Positions 36,659-44,910 of a stretch of 64,000 nt of DNA are shown piece by piece; within the stretch, counting starts at the first letter, position 1, and each line of letters opens with the position of its first letter. The position numbers were made by a program, and so were the translations under genes. Under the pieces are notes generated by a model, which did not search any database, was not told the origin of the DNA, and worked only from the letters and a program-made list of their open reading frames with translations. The DNA comes from an uncultured Hungatella sp. (GTDB lineage: Bacteria; Bacillota; Clostridia; Lachnospirales; Lachnospiraceae): positions 1 to 64,000 of the forward strand of contig CAJTUV010000016.1 of NCBI GenBank assembly GCA_910579515.1, given 5' to 3'.

Positions 36659-37348
36659 ATGGCCTTTTTATTAGAGCCTATTTCAAAAACTTATGACGAC
36701 AAACCACTGACAGATTTTCCGGTACAAGAGGACGTCTTTGAAAGAATGATGGATATTACCATCGGTCTGGCTCCTCTGGTACAACAATACAATTCCTACT
36801 ATGCAGCCGGAAATTTGTCTGGCTGCAACACGTTACTGGCCAATAATCCAGAGCTTAAAAGCTGCCTTTTTAACGCGGAAAAATATAACCGCCTGCAAGA
36901 TGCAATCCTGGCCATGGAGGAATTTCTTCTCACACAAGTAGACGCTCTTTACAACACCGTTTCTCAACATGCAGTTGGAATCAACGACCAGCCGTCTGAG
37001 GAAGAAGCCTCTCTTGTGGCGTATTCTGCGGAAAAAATAAATCAGCTCCTTGGACAGTTGAAAAACCATTACCACACGGCAAGGAATGTCTCCATCCCCG
37101 CTTTGGGATGGAGCGACGAATATCCCTATACAAATACCGTGCCCTTAGACTGGGCAAAAAACGGCCAGGACATCCGAGTCGTGGGCGTCCACATTCCAGA
37201 AGGTTCCACTTTAGAGGAGGTAAAATCCTGGAATAAATCCGCCGGATTTTTAATGGAACATGGAGACGGCGTCCAGGACGGAAGCATCACCTTTCAAGCT
37301 TATAAAAAACCAACCGTTGATTTTACGGTTATCGTACAAGGAGGATGA
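36659..37348 (+). CDS. Baseplate or fibre-attachment protein
   Basis: A 229-residue protein. Helical first half (about 20-130), then a beta-rich C-terminal half ending in FTVIVQGG. I do not recognise the family. It lies between the hub and the fibre, and AAAGGAGG precedes the ATG. The likely role is to connect fibre and hub; this is inference from position. Its end lies 4 bp before the fibre gene's start. Confidence 0.6.
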   Translation: MAFLLEPISKTYDDKPLTDFPVQEDVFERMMDITIGLAPLVQQYNSYYAAGNLSGCNTLLANNPELKSCLFNAEKYNRLQDAILAMEEFLLTQVDALYNTVSQHAVGINDQPSEEEASLVAYSAEKINQLLGQLKNHYHTARNVSIPALGWSDEYPYTNTVPLDWAKNGQDIRVVGVHIPEGSTLEEVKSWNKSAGFLMEHGDGVQDGSITFQAYKKPTVDFTVIVQGG

Positions 37349-37352
37349 CAGT

Positions 37353-39122
37353 ATGGGAAGATGTATTATTTCTCTTCAAACCGGAGGCGGCGGTCTTGAC
37401 CCTGAAGAATTAACCGCCCTTCCCCAGAATGTAGAAAAAGGAAAAATTGCAGGAGTTTCTGGGTATGACGCCCCAATGGAGGGCGTTCTTCGCAATCTTA
37501 CAAAAGAGGCTTTTACGTCTCATACCTCAAACGAAGAAACGGCTTCCATTCCGGTTGTGGAAGGAACCAAAGCCTATGTATCCGAAAATGACGATCAGAT
37601 CCTGCGGGCACAGATTTTATTTTCTGGAGAACGAGGCGTTCTGGAGCCTAATACTCTTATTGGGATTCCTCAAGAAACAATGGCTCTTGCAGGCGGGCTG
37701 ACAGAAGAAAAATTGCTTCAGGGGCAGACTGCTTTTGGAATGGACGGAACAGCCACAAGGGATGCCACTGCCAAAGCAGGAGAACTTCTGACTGGGAAAA
37801 CCGCTTATGTGGGAGGTGTTAAAGTTACAGGACAAATGCCAGACCATGGCGCCGTAACGACAGCCCTAAACTGTGGAAAGAGCTACACAATCCCGGCCGG
37901 ATACCATAACGGTCTTGGAAAAGTGACTGCAAACACGTTGGCCTCTCAGACAAAAGGCAATGCAGCGGCGGCGGATATTTTGAAAACAAAGACCGCTTAT
38001 GTAAACGGTACTCTCCTTACAGGAACCATGGAAGTACAGTCTGTACTGTCTTTTAGCGCGGCCCCTGCTTCCGCAACCCAAATCACCTGCACATGGAAGA
38101 ATCCAGCAAAGGGGCCGTTTTCAGGAGTTATTATAATCGGAAAAACAGGAAGCTATCCCACAAGTATCACAGATGGCACAAGATATTATAAAGGCAGTGG
38201 GAATAATACGAGTGCCAACGGTTCCTCTACTCAAATCATAAGCAAGTTATCGCCAAATACCAAATACTATTTTAAGATCTTTTCCTATTGTACAAAAAAT
38301 AACAGCGAATGGTCAGCGGCATCTGCCAGAAATGCAGAGGCAACTGCGCCGGTTGCAAAAGGTACAAAAACTTTCACTTCCAGCGGTACGTTTACTGTGC
38401 CCGATGGAGTTACAAGAATTGATGTTTTTTGTGTTGGCGGAGGTCAAGGTGGGGGAGCTGGAGGTAAATATAGTTCTTCTCTTTCACATTATGCCGGAAG
38501 CGGAGGATGTGGAGGGTTTACTACAACCAAAAAGTCCATATCTGTAACTCCTGGGGCCAAGTACGCCGTGACAGTAGGCGCCGGAGGCACACAAAGGGGA
38601 GCCGGAGGTACAAGTTCTTTTGGTTCTCTGTGTTCTGCCGCCGGTGGTGGAACAGCTGCATCCTATGGACTTCCTAATGGAGGTGCTGGCGGCGGAGCCG
38701 GTTATGAAGGTACTATGTCGGCAAATGGAGGTGCTGGGGGTTCTGATGGCAGAAATGGACTTCCTCCTGAAAGGTATGGAGAATATCTTGGAGATAGAGA
38801 TAATGTATATGGTATAGGCTATGGACAAGGAACTACCACTAAGGCATATGGTGAAAGTAATGGAACTTTATATTCCGGCGGCGGCGGGGGCGGCGTAACA
38901 TTCGTAACTGCTGGTACTTCGTTTCATACCGGATATGGTGGTGCTGGCGGGGGCGGTAACGGAGGGCAGCTAAGTTCCAGTTCCGAAAATTATCCTGCTT
39001 CTGCTGGTTCTGCAAATACTGGCGGCGGCGGTGGTGGTTCTGGATCGTGGAGAATCACAAATACAAGTGTAAATGGCGGCAACGGCGGCTCTGGGATTGT
39101 ACTTGTCCGATGGGGCTATTAA
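37353..39122 (+). CDS. Tail fibre with glycine-rich tip, probable receptor-binding protein
   Basis: A 589-residue protein from ATG 37353 (AAGGAGGATGA upstream). Order: an N-terminal attachment part; a repeat of GKTAYVGGVKVTG-like units, common in phage fibres; a fibronectin III domain at about 225-330 (ITCTWKNPAKG, LSPNTKYYFKIFSY); then a beta domain with VTPGAKYAVTVGAGG and long Gly-rich runs (GGGGSG-type) to the C-terminus. Similar polyglycine tips mediate host binding in other phage adhesins. It is the strongest candidate for host-range determination here. The Gly-rich end is low in complexity at the DNA level. Confidence 0.78.
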   Translation: MGRCIISLQTGGGGLDPEELTALPQNVEKGKIAGVSGYDAPMEGVLRNLTKEAFTSHTSNEETASIPVVEGTKAYVSENDDQILRAQILFSGERGVLEPNTLIGIPQETMALAGGLTEEKLLQGQTAFGMDGTATRDATAKAGELLTGKTAYVGGVKVTGQMPDHGAVTTALNCGKSYTIPAGYHNGLGKVTANTLASQTKGNAAAADILKTKTAYVNGTLLTGTMEVQSVLSFSAAPASATQITCTWKNPAKGPFSGVIIIGKTGSYPTSITDGTRYYKGSGNNTSANGSSTQIISKLSPNTKYYFKIFSYCTKNNSEWSAASARNAEATAPVAKGTKTFTSSGTFTVPDGVTRIDVFCVGGGQGGGAGGKYSSSLSHYAGSGGCGGFTTTKKSISVTPGAKYAVTVGAGGTQRGAGGTSSFGSLCSAAGGGTAASYGLPNGGAGGGAGYEGTMSANGGAGGSDGRNGLPPERYGEYLGDRDNVYGIGYGQGTTTKAYGESNGTLYSGGGGGGVTFVTAGTSFHTGYGGAGGGGNGGQLSSSSENYPASAGSANTGGGGGGSGSWRITNTSVNGGNGGSGIVLVRWGY

Positions 39123-39145
39123 TACAAAGAAAGGAAACCAATATC

Positions 39146-39478
39146 ATGATTGTACATCAAACGTATGCACTGATACATAATAATGAAGTGCTGAATATCA
39201 TCGTCTCTGAAGACTACGAAATGGCCAACTTCATCGCAAGAGCCACCTATGGCAGCAGCTCCTTTGCAGTTGACTGCCTTCAGTATCACTGCTGCATTGG
39301 AGACAGTTACATAGACGGTACTTTTTATCACACAAAAGAAAACGGCGAAAATACACCTGTAGAATACGTACCTACAGAGGCACAGGCTATCGAAATGTTA
39401 ACCAGCGAAATGACTGTTATGAATGAATACCTGGTGGAACTGGATTACCAGACTGCCATCCTGTCGCTGGGTCTATAA
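39146..39478 (+). CDS. Small tail-operon protein, 110 residues
   Basis: A protein starting MIVHQTYALIHNNEVLNI with AAAGGAAACC ahead of the ATG. It is alpha/beta and acidic, with no recognised motif. A frame start at 39047 would overlap the fibre gene and has no site. The position after the fibre suggests a fibre chaperone or tail fibre assembly factor; unproven. Confidence 0.6.
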   Translation: MIVHQTYALIHNNEVLNIIVSEDYEMANFIARATYGSSSFAVDCLQYHCCIGDSYIDGTFYHTKENGENTPVEYVPTEAQAIEMLTSEMTVMNEYLVELDYQTAILSLGL

Positions 39479-39502
39479 TAGAAACATATTGGAGGATAAA
39501 AA

Positions 39503-39679
39503 ATGACTTATGATGTTTGCATGAAACTTATCACGATTAGAAAAAAGATGTTAACTGCCAACGACTGGAATCGTTTCGTAACAGAGATGAAGCATAAACT
39601 GGATGTATTTCTTCTTGCAGACCGGCTTACAAACGCCCAGTATGAAGAACTTACCAATCTGCTTAACTGTTCTGAATAA
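39503..39679 (+). CDS. Small tail-operon protein, 58 residues (XkdX-like position)
   Basis: ATG with GGAGG at 9 nt encodes a short basic helical protein ending in LTNAQYEELTNLLN. It is the last gene of the rightward operon, before a strong stem-loop. Small proteins of the XkdX type sit in this place in Bacillus tail clusters; the sequence match is too short to be sure. Confidence 0.65.
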   Translation: MTYDVCMKLITIRKKMLTANDWNRFVTEMKHKLDVFLLADRLTNAQYEELTNLLNCSE

Positions 39680-39690
39680 CTCATCTTCTA

Positions 39691-39713
39691 CAGGCGGCCG
39701 TCTCGGCCGCCTG
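39691..39713. terminator. Strong stem-loop at the end of the tail operon
   Basis: CAGGCGGCCG and CGGCCGCCTG form a perfect 10-bp GC-rich stem with a TCT loop. The T run is short (TTTT 10 nt on). It lies between the tail operon and the convergent AEC gene and can serve both. Confidence 0.75.
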
Positions 39714-39727
39714 CTTAAACCGCCCTT

Positions 39728-40651
39728 TTATCTAAAGAAATAATTTAGCACCATACACCACACCGGAAGCACAGCCATAGACAATACGGTACTCAAAACA
39801 ACACACTGAGTCGCAAAAGTCTCATCTCCATGATATTTGGATGCAAGGATGGCTGTGGTGCTGCCTGCAGGCATTGCCGCCAAAACCACAGACAGTCCGG
39901 CAGGCACAGACTCCACATGAAACAGCATACATGCCGCCATGACCACTGCAGGAATGGCGACCAGACGGATCACAGAATAGAGTACGGTAAGTTTGGATAT
40001 CATGTGGTCCACACCTGCATCTGCTAAAACTGTCCCGATAAACATCATGGTAATGGCTGTGGTGCAGTTCCCCAGACTGCTAATGGTTTTCCCAAGAAAC
40101 ACAGGGAGCTGAAACTGGGTCAGCATCAAAATCAGCCCGATTTCAACAGCAATGATACAGGGGTGTTTCAACACTTTTTTCACGACCTCTTTTCTGTCAG
40201 GGCTTTCTGTAAAATAAGAAACTCCGGCAGACCACATAACGATTCTCTGAGGAATCAGGTAGATAGAAGCGTACAAAAGTCCAAGGGAGCCGTAGAGCCC
40301 TTCTGCCACAGGATTCCCTAAAAATCCTGCATTGGAACAGACGGTGCCGTACTGGAGAATCATTCTCTGCTTTTTGGGTACTTTTTTATAGCACACAGCA
40401 CTTATGGTGGTACAGAATAATTGAAGCAGAATGGAAATCACCAGCACCTGAAAACCGGATACCAGAATCTCTTTATCCAGAGAAATCTGGAAGGCATTGA
40501 TGATATTGCAGGGAAGAATCACATCAATCACCAGATCTGTGAGCACATTGCGCCCTTCTTTTGTGATGATGTTTTTCTTGCGCAGGACCACACCTACTCC
40601 CATCAGCAAAAACATCATAATCTGCAGGCTTAACAGCCCTTTTGTTTCCAT
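39728..40651 (-). CDS. AEC family transporter
   Basis: A 307-residue membrane protein with about ten hydrophobic segments and the auxin-efflux-carrier repeat: two similar halves with a broken helix at CSNAGFLGNPVAEGL and at AAMPAGSTTAILASKY. AEC carriers export organic acids or amino acids such as malate. ATG 40651 follows GGAGG at 7 nt; an ATG 24 nt upstream lacks spacing. It is only 31 bp after the SIR2-TPR stop, suggesting one transcript, but no functional link is evident. Confidence 0.88.
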   Translation of the reverse strand: METKGLLSLQIMMFLLMGVGVVLRKKNIITKEGRNVLTDLVIDVILPCNIINAFQISLDKEILVSGFQVLVISILLQLFCTTISAVCYKKVPKKQRMILQYGTVCSNAGFLGNPVAEGLYGSLGLLYASIYLIPQRIVMWSAGVSYFTESPDRKEVVKKVLKHPCIIAVEIGLILMLTQFQLPVFLGKTISSLGNCTTAITMMFIGTVLADAGVDHMISKLTVLYSVIRLVAIPAVVMAACMLFHVESVPAGLSVVLAAMPAGSTTAILASKYHGDETFATQCVVLSTVLSMAVLPVWCMVLNYFFR

Positions 40652-40682
40652 GGTCATTCCTCCGTGTTGATTCATTTTGCGA

Positions 40683-42407
40683 TTACTCGTTAGTCTCTAT
40701 GTCAGACTTCATTGCACTTAAAATACTCTCTTTACTTGCAAGATACTGCTTGTTTTCTGGTTCCATTTCTAGCGCCTGCTCTACTTCCTTCAGGGCTTCT
40801 TCAAAACGTTCCATTGCGTAGAGCGTTACCCCCACATTTGCATGATATCTTGCATTATCTGGTTTCAACTCCTTAGCCTTTTGCTTTTCCTTTAAGGCTT
40901 CTTCAAAACATCCCATTTTATGCAGAGCCATCCCTAAGCTTTCATGGTATCTTGCATTATCTGGATCTATTTTCAACGCTTTTTCACTTTCCTTTTTTGA
41001 ATCTTCATAACGTCCCATTACATAAAATGTTAGCCCCTGATTGTGATGATATTCAGCATTATCTGGCTCCAATTCCACAGCCTTCTGTTTTTCCTCCAGA
41101 GATTTTTCATAATATTTCATCTCATGTAATGTTACTCCCAGACTGGCATGGTAACCTGCATTTTCCGGTTCTAATTCTATTGCTCTCTGTTTTTCCTCCA
41201 TCGCTTCTTCATAACGTTCCATTCTATGTAGCATAACCCCGAATCCATAATGATAACGTGAATTATCAGGATTTCTCTTTATCAATTCCTTATAAATTTT
41301 TATGGACTCATCATATTTGCCCAAATTGTCTAACTGGATTGCCTTATTAAATAAACTCTGCAATTCCCCCTGACTCGTAATTTTCTGGATTGCATCCTCT
41401 ACTTCCTGGCCGTCTTCTGTCTTTTCGTCTGCACGCTCCTTCTCTCCCCGTACCATTTCCGGTTCAGCCAACGCCTTCTCCGTAAATGCGTCAATGGAAT
41501 CCGACAATATTTGAAAACGCTTTTGTGCATCACTTAAAAACTCTTCCCTGGCTGGTAATTGATACTCAAAGGCAGCTCCCAGCAAGTACAGCACCTCATC
41601 AAATCCATTATGCCTGATAAGATACCCGTCTGAATGCTCCAGAAATGCAGAAACCATTTCGCTCATTCCGTCTGTTTTATATAGCATCCAATAAGGAAAT
41701 TTCCACTCCCCACTGGAAAATTTATCCACATTCTGATTCAGAAAATCCATAAGACTGTGATCATTTCCTGCATATCCGATAAAAATCGGATGGTACTCCG
41801 AAAAAAGATTTTCCAGAGCTTTTCTCCAGTTGTCATGGAGCACGTCCAGCTCGGCCGTCCTGTTTTTAGGGTCCAGAAGAAGGTCTCTGTGTATCTTGAC
41901 AATCATAGGCCTGTTGATCTCTTTTGTGACATAATGGGCCAGGCTTTCATGTCCAATCACCATAGGAATCACATGTTCATAATAATTCACCGAGTCTTCT
42001 ATCAAATGGTCGAAATTTGTGGTTATCACCACATTATGTCTTGTATGAGTCAATAAATAAGACAGCATCACATAACCAACACTCGGCTTTGCAGACTCCA
42101 TGATTTTTTCCAGATAATTATAGCCATCCATCGGCCTTTTAAATCGCCGCTCGTAATACTGGCTGTAAAAGCTGTATTTATTGGTATCGTTTATCTTTAA
42201 CTGCTCTTTCCATTGGAGATGCGATTCTTTGTTTCTCTCCAGCAAATCCTTTTCCCATAAATTGACAAGCTCCTGTCCTGACTTTATACCGGACGCTTTG
42301 GAAGCGCCTGCGCCGAGAACAAAACAGAACTTTCTGGGATGGGGTCCGCTTGAAACCTCTGTCATTTCCTTAATAAATCCGTTTAATGATAGCAACTCAC
42401 ACTTCAT
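40683..42407 (-). CDS. SIR2-domain protein with tetratricopeptide repeats
   Basis: A 574-residue protein. The N-terminal 290 residues are a SIR2-like domain: GAGASKASGI (nucleotide binding), TTNFDHLIE and KIHRDLL, whose His matches the catalytic residue; there is no zinc-binding Cys quartet, so it is the NADase/ADPr class rather than a deacetylase. A linker (about 300-360) leads to six TPR units, one per 34 residues (NPDNSRYHYGFGVML, EPENAGYHASLGVTL). SIR2 proteins fused to repeat domains deplete NAD+ in several anti-phage systems, with the repeats as sensors. The gene lies just outside the phage element. Defence function is inference. Confidence 0.82.
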   Translation of the reverse strand: MKCELLSLNGFIKEMTEVSSGPHPRKFCFVLGAGASKASGIKSGQELVNLWEKDLLERNKESHLQWKEQLKINDTNKYSFYSQYYERRFKRPMDGYNYLEKIMESAKPSVGYVMLSYLLTHTRHNVVITTNFDHLIEDSVNYYEHVIPMVIGHESLAHYVTKEINRPMIVKIHRDLLLDPKNRTAELDVLHDNWRKALENLFSEYHPIFIGYAGNDHSLMDFLNQNVDKFSSGEWKFPYWMLYKTDGMSEMVSAFLEHSDGYLIRHNGFDEVLYLLGAAFEYQLPAREEFLSDAQKRFQILSDSIDAFTEKALAEPEMVRGEKERADEKTEDGQEVEDAIQKITSQGELQSLFNKAIQLDNLGKYDESIKIYKELIKRNPDNSRYHYGFGVMLHRMERYEEAMEEKQRAIELEPENAGYHASLGVTLHEMKYYEKSLEEKQKAVELEPDNAEYHHNQGLTFYVMGRYEDSKKESEKALKIDPDNARYHESLGMALHKMGCFEEALKEKQKAKELKPDNARYHANVGVTLYAMERFEEALKEVEQALEMEPENKQYLASKESILSAMKSDIETNE

Positions 42408-42512
42408 TTGTATCCCTCTTCCAATCCTTTAAATATTCCCCTTTTATCTCTCTAAATTATAACACTTCCTATCCTCATTTTCTACAAAATTATCATTTCT
42501 TTGATAAAGATG

Positions 42513-42558
42513 ATGAGGGCGCCCCTCAGTCATTTCATGACTTTGGGGACGCCCTCAT
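42513..42558 (-). terminator. Large stem-loop after the carbamate kinase gene
   Basis: ATGAGGGCG (42513-42521) pairs with CGCCCTCAT (42550-42558), and an inner AGTCAT/ATGACT stem caps it. It closes the catabolic operon (42580-51152). The T run on the minus strand is poor. Otherwise 42408-42579 has no gene. Confidence 0.6.
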
Positions 42559-42579
42559 TCCTCTACATAACTTTATTTC

Positions 42580-43479
42580 TCACGCTACCACCACAGTTCC
42601 AGTTCCTCCATGAATCCCTGCAGAGGCCCTCTCCAGCATAGTGATCAGCGTTTTCCTTCCGGCCTTAGACATGGAAAACTCCATGGCCGCCTCAATCTTG
42701 GGAAGCATAGACCCAGGTGCAAACTGACCTTGACGGATATATTCCCTGGCCTCCTCCACCGTAATCTGAGACAGCCATTTCTGGTCAGGCTTTGCATAAT
42801 TAACAGCTACCCTTTCCACTCCTGTCAAAAGAACCAAAAAATCTGCGTCGAGAAGCTCTGCCAGTCTTGCGCTGGCAAAGTCCTTGTCAATCACGGAATC
42901 CACCTTTTCCAGCCGGTTTCCCTTTTTCACCACAGGGACTCCCCCTCCGCCGCAGGCAATGACCACATTTCCGTTGTCAACCAGATTGCGGATGGCCTGA
43001 ATCTCTACAATATCCACAGGCTTGGGGGAAGCCACCACTTTCCGGTAACCGCGCCCTGCATCCTCCATCACATGTTCTCCGGCTCTGGCAAGCTCTCTGG
43101 CCTCCTCCTCGGTCATAAAATGGCCGATAGGTTTCGTAGGATTTAAAAAGGCGCTGTCCTCCTCCTCAACGCTCACCTGGGTAATCACAGACACCACAGT
43201 CTTATAAATTCCCCGATTATATAACTCCTCCCTCAACAGATTCTGCATATCCAGCCCGATATAGGCCTGTGACATGGACACGCATGCAGAAAGGCTTATC
43301 TGGGAAGGCATACAGTTCTGTATCATTCCCACCTGAGGACCATTTCCGTGAGCCAAAATCACCTCATACCCTTCCTCAATCAAATCCGCTACCATTTTAG
43401 AAGCGTTCCCTATGGCTTCCCTCTGCTCAGAGGGATTATTTCCTAACGCATTTCCGCCAAGGGCAATTACAACTCTCAT
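42580..43479 (-). CDS. arcC: Carbamate kinase
   Basis: A 299-residue amino-acid-kinase-fold enzyme with GGNALG near the N-terminus, AHGNGPQVG, VIACGGGGVPVV and FLVLLTGVERV. It moves the phosphate of carbamoyl phosphate to ADP, giving ATP, CO2 and NH3. It has the normal carbamate kinase length and catalytic residues. It lies 4 bp after the DUF1116 gene. In E. coli the matching enzyme AllK works with the AllFGH oxamate transcarbamylase, whose three homologues are encoded directly upstream here; no arginine deiminase is near. Confidence 0.94.
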   Translation of the reverse strand: MRVVIALGGNALGNNPSEQREAIGNASKMVADLIEEGYEVILAHGNGPQVGMIQNCMPSQISLSACVSMSQAYIGLDMQNLLREELYNRGIYKTVVSVITQVSVEEEDSAFLNPTKPIGHFMTEEEARELARAGEHVMEDAGRGYRKVVASPKPVDIVEIQAIRNLVDNGNVVIACGGGGVPVVKKGNRLEKVDSVIDKDFASARLAELLDADFLVLLTGVERVAVNYAKPDQKWLSQITVEEAREYIRQGQFAPGSMLPKIEAAMEFSMSKAGRKTLITMLERASAGIHGGTGTVVVA

Positions 43480-43483
43480 AATC

Positions 43484-44893
43484 TTATCCCCTCACCTTGC
43501 CATATTCCTTAAGCGCCTTCACAAAACACTCCTTAGGCGGATTGACAATGCCAGCGCCAATCTGCCCGATTCCTGCTACCTTGTGGGCAATGCCTGTATT
43601 GATGACAGGCAAAGTCCCACTGTCCAGTACCTTTAAAATGTCGATTCCTGTTGCTGTTCCCCGAAAATCCATAGGAGGCAGAGCGTAGGCGCTGTTCTCT
43701 CCCGTTGTGATGGTATACATGCTTTTCGTGTAGTTCATGGCGTCCTCCACCGTTCCCCCAACAAACTGGGTGATAGCCGGAGAGGCTCCCATAGCAAAAC
43801 CTCCGATTCCCATGGTTTCCGTTATGGCGCTGTCTCCCAGATCTGGATTGGCATCCTGGTCATCATATCCAGGAAACAACAGACCCTGAACGTAATTTGC
43901 CGGCGCTGTAAACCATTTCTTTCCAAGACCACTGACCTGAATGCCGAAATCCACACCGTTTCTGGCCATGGCAGTGACAATCGTAGACTTCTGGATTCCG
44001 TTTGCCGGATCCAGAATCGACTTACAGGCAGGCATGGACAGATTCAAAAAATAATGATCATTTCCCCTGATAAAATCAATGGCCTTCTCAATCTGCTGCT
44101 GAGGAAATCCAGTCTTTAACAGAGACAACACCAGCTCCCGAAAGAACAGACAGGTAGCCGCCTTATTCCGGTTATGGCACTCGTCCCCCATCTGAACTGC
44201 CTGAGCGGTAATAACCTTCAGATCAATCTCCCCATGAAGTTCTATGGCCTTTTGCATCACAGGCATAAACTCCTTCTCTATCCATTTCAGACGAGTGATC
44301 ACCGCCTGGTCAAAAGCCCCAAACCGAAGAACCTTTCCCAGCCCCTCATTGACCGTACAGTAAGCCCTGTTTCCAAAGGTCTTATTCTCCACAATATGTA
44401 CAGGCATAGAAGGAGAGATGATTCCGGCCATAGGTCCCACAGCACTGTGTTCATGACAGGGAGAAAAGGTAATCTCCCCAGAAGCTGCAAGCTGCCTTGC
44501 CTCCTCTTCATTTTCCGCCCTTCCCTCATAGATTAAGGCTCCCACCACAGCGCCTTTTACCGGATCGCACATTCTGTCCCAGCCAATGGGCGGCCCTGAA
44601 TGGAGAATGGTATTCCTCGTCATGCCAGGTATCACGTCTATGGCCTGCTTCATTCCAATGAGAACAGGGCTCCCCTTAAGGATTCGGGAAAATGCTTCCT
44701 GGTTCGCCGCCTTGATGTCTTCCCTGTCGCTAAATTCATCCATCAGTTCAATCAATTCCAGATCTCCGTCGGCGGGAGGCATCCATTGAATCTGATGAAC
44801 CGAAATCCCCTGATGCTCTAAATCCGTTTTAAAATTAGGCGCTCCGATGTTGAGAACCGTTAACTCCTGCTGAAATAAATCGTTGATCTTCAT
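43484..44893 (-). CDS. DUF1116 protein, transcarbamylase component (AllG/YlbE-like)
   Basis: A 469-residue DUF1116 protein with the motifs KQAIDVIPGMTRNTILHSGPP and MGIGGFAMGASPAITQFVGG. In E. coli the homologue AllG (formerly YlbE), with AllF (FdrA) and AllH, forms oxamate transcarbamylase, which converts oxalurate and phosphate into oxamate and carbamoyl phosphate. Here it lies between FdrA and carbamate kinase. Its role as part of the same three-component enzyme is well supported by gene order; the precise carbamoylated substrate is not. Confidence 0.86.
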   Translation of the reverse strand: MKINDLFQQELTVLNIGAPNFKTDLEHQGISVHQIQWMPPADGDLELIELMDEFSDREDIKAANQEAFSRILKGSPVLIGMKQAIDVIPGMTRNTILHSGPPIGWDRMCDPVKGAVVGALIYEGRAENEEEARQLAASGEITFSPCHEHSAVGPMAGIISPSMPVHIVENKTFGNRAYCTVNEGLGKVLRFGAFDQAVITRLKWIEKEFMPVMQKAIELHGEIDLKVITAQAVQMGDECHNRNKAATCLFFRELVLSLLKTGFPQQQIEKAIDFIRGNDHYFLNLSMPACKSILDPANGIQKSTIVTAMARNGVDFGIQVSGLGKKWFTAPANYVQGLLFPGYDDQDANPDLGDSAITETMGIGGFAMGASPAITQFVGGTVEDAMNYTKSMYTITTGENSAYALPPMDFRGTATGIDILKVLDSGTLPVINTGIAHKVAGIGQIGAGIVNPPKECFVKALKEYGKVRG

Positions 44894-44910
44894 CTGCTTT
44901 TCCCTCCCTT

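Noticed and set aside
14606..39713. Complete prophage
   Set aside because: No terminase, portal, capsid, integrase or lysis gene and no attachment-site repeat could be found.
42181..42613. Plus-strand frames over the SIR2 gene start and the following spacer
   Set aside because: They run antisense to the SIR2 gene or cross the operon-end stem-loop, with no site and no domain.
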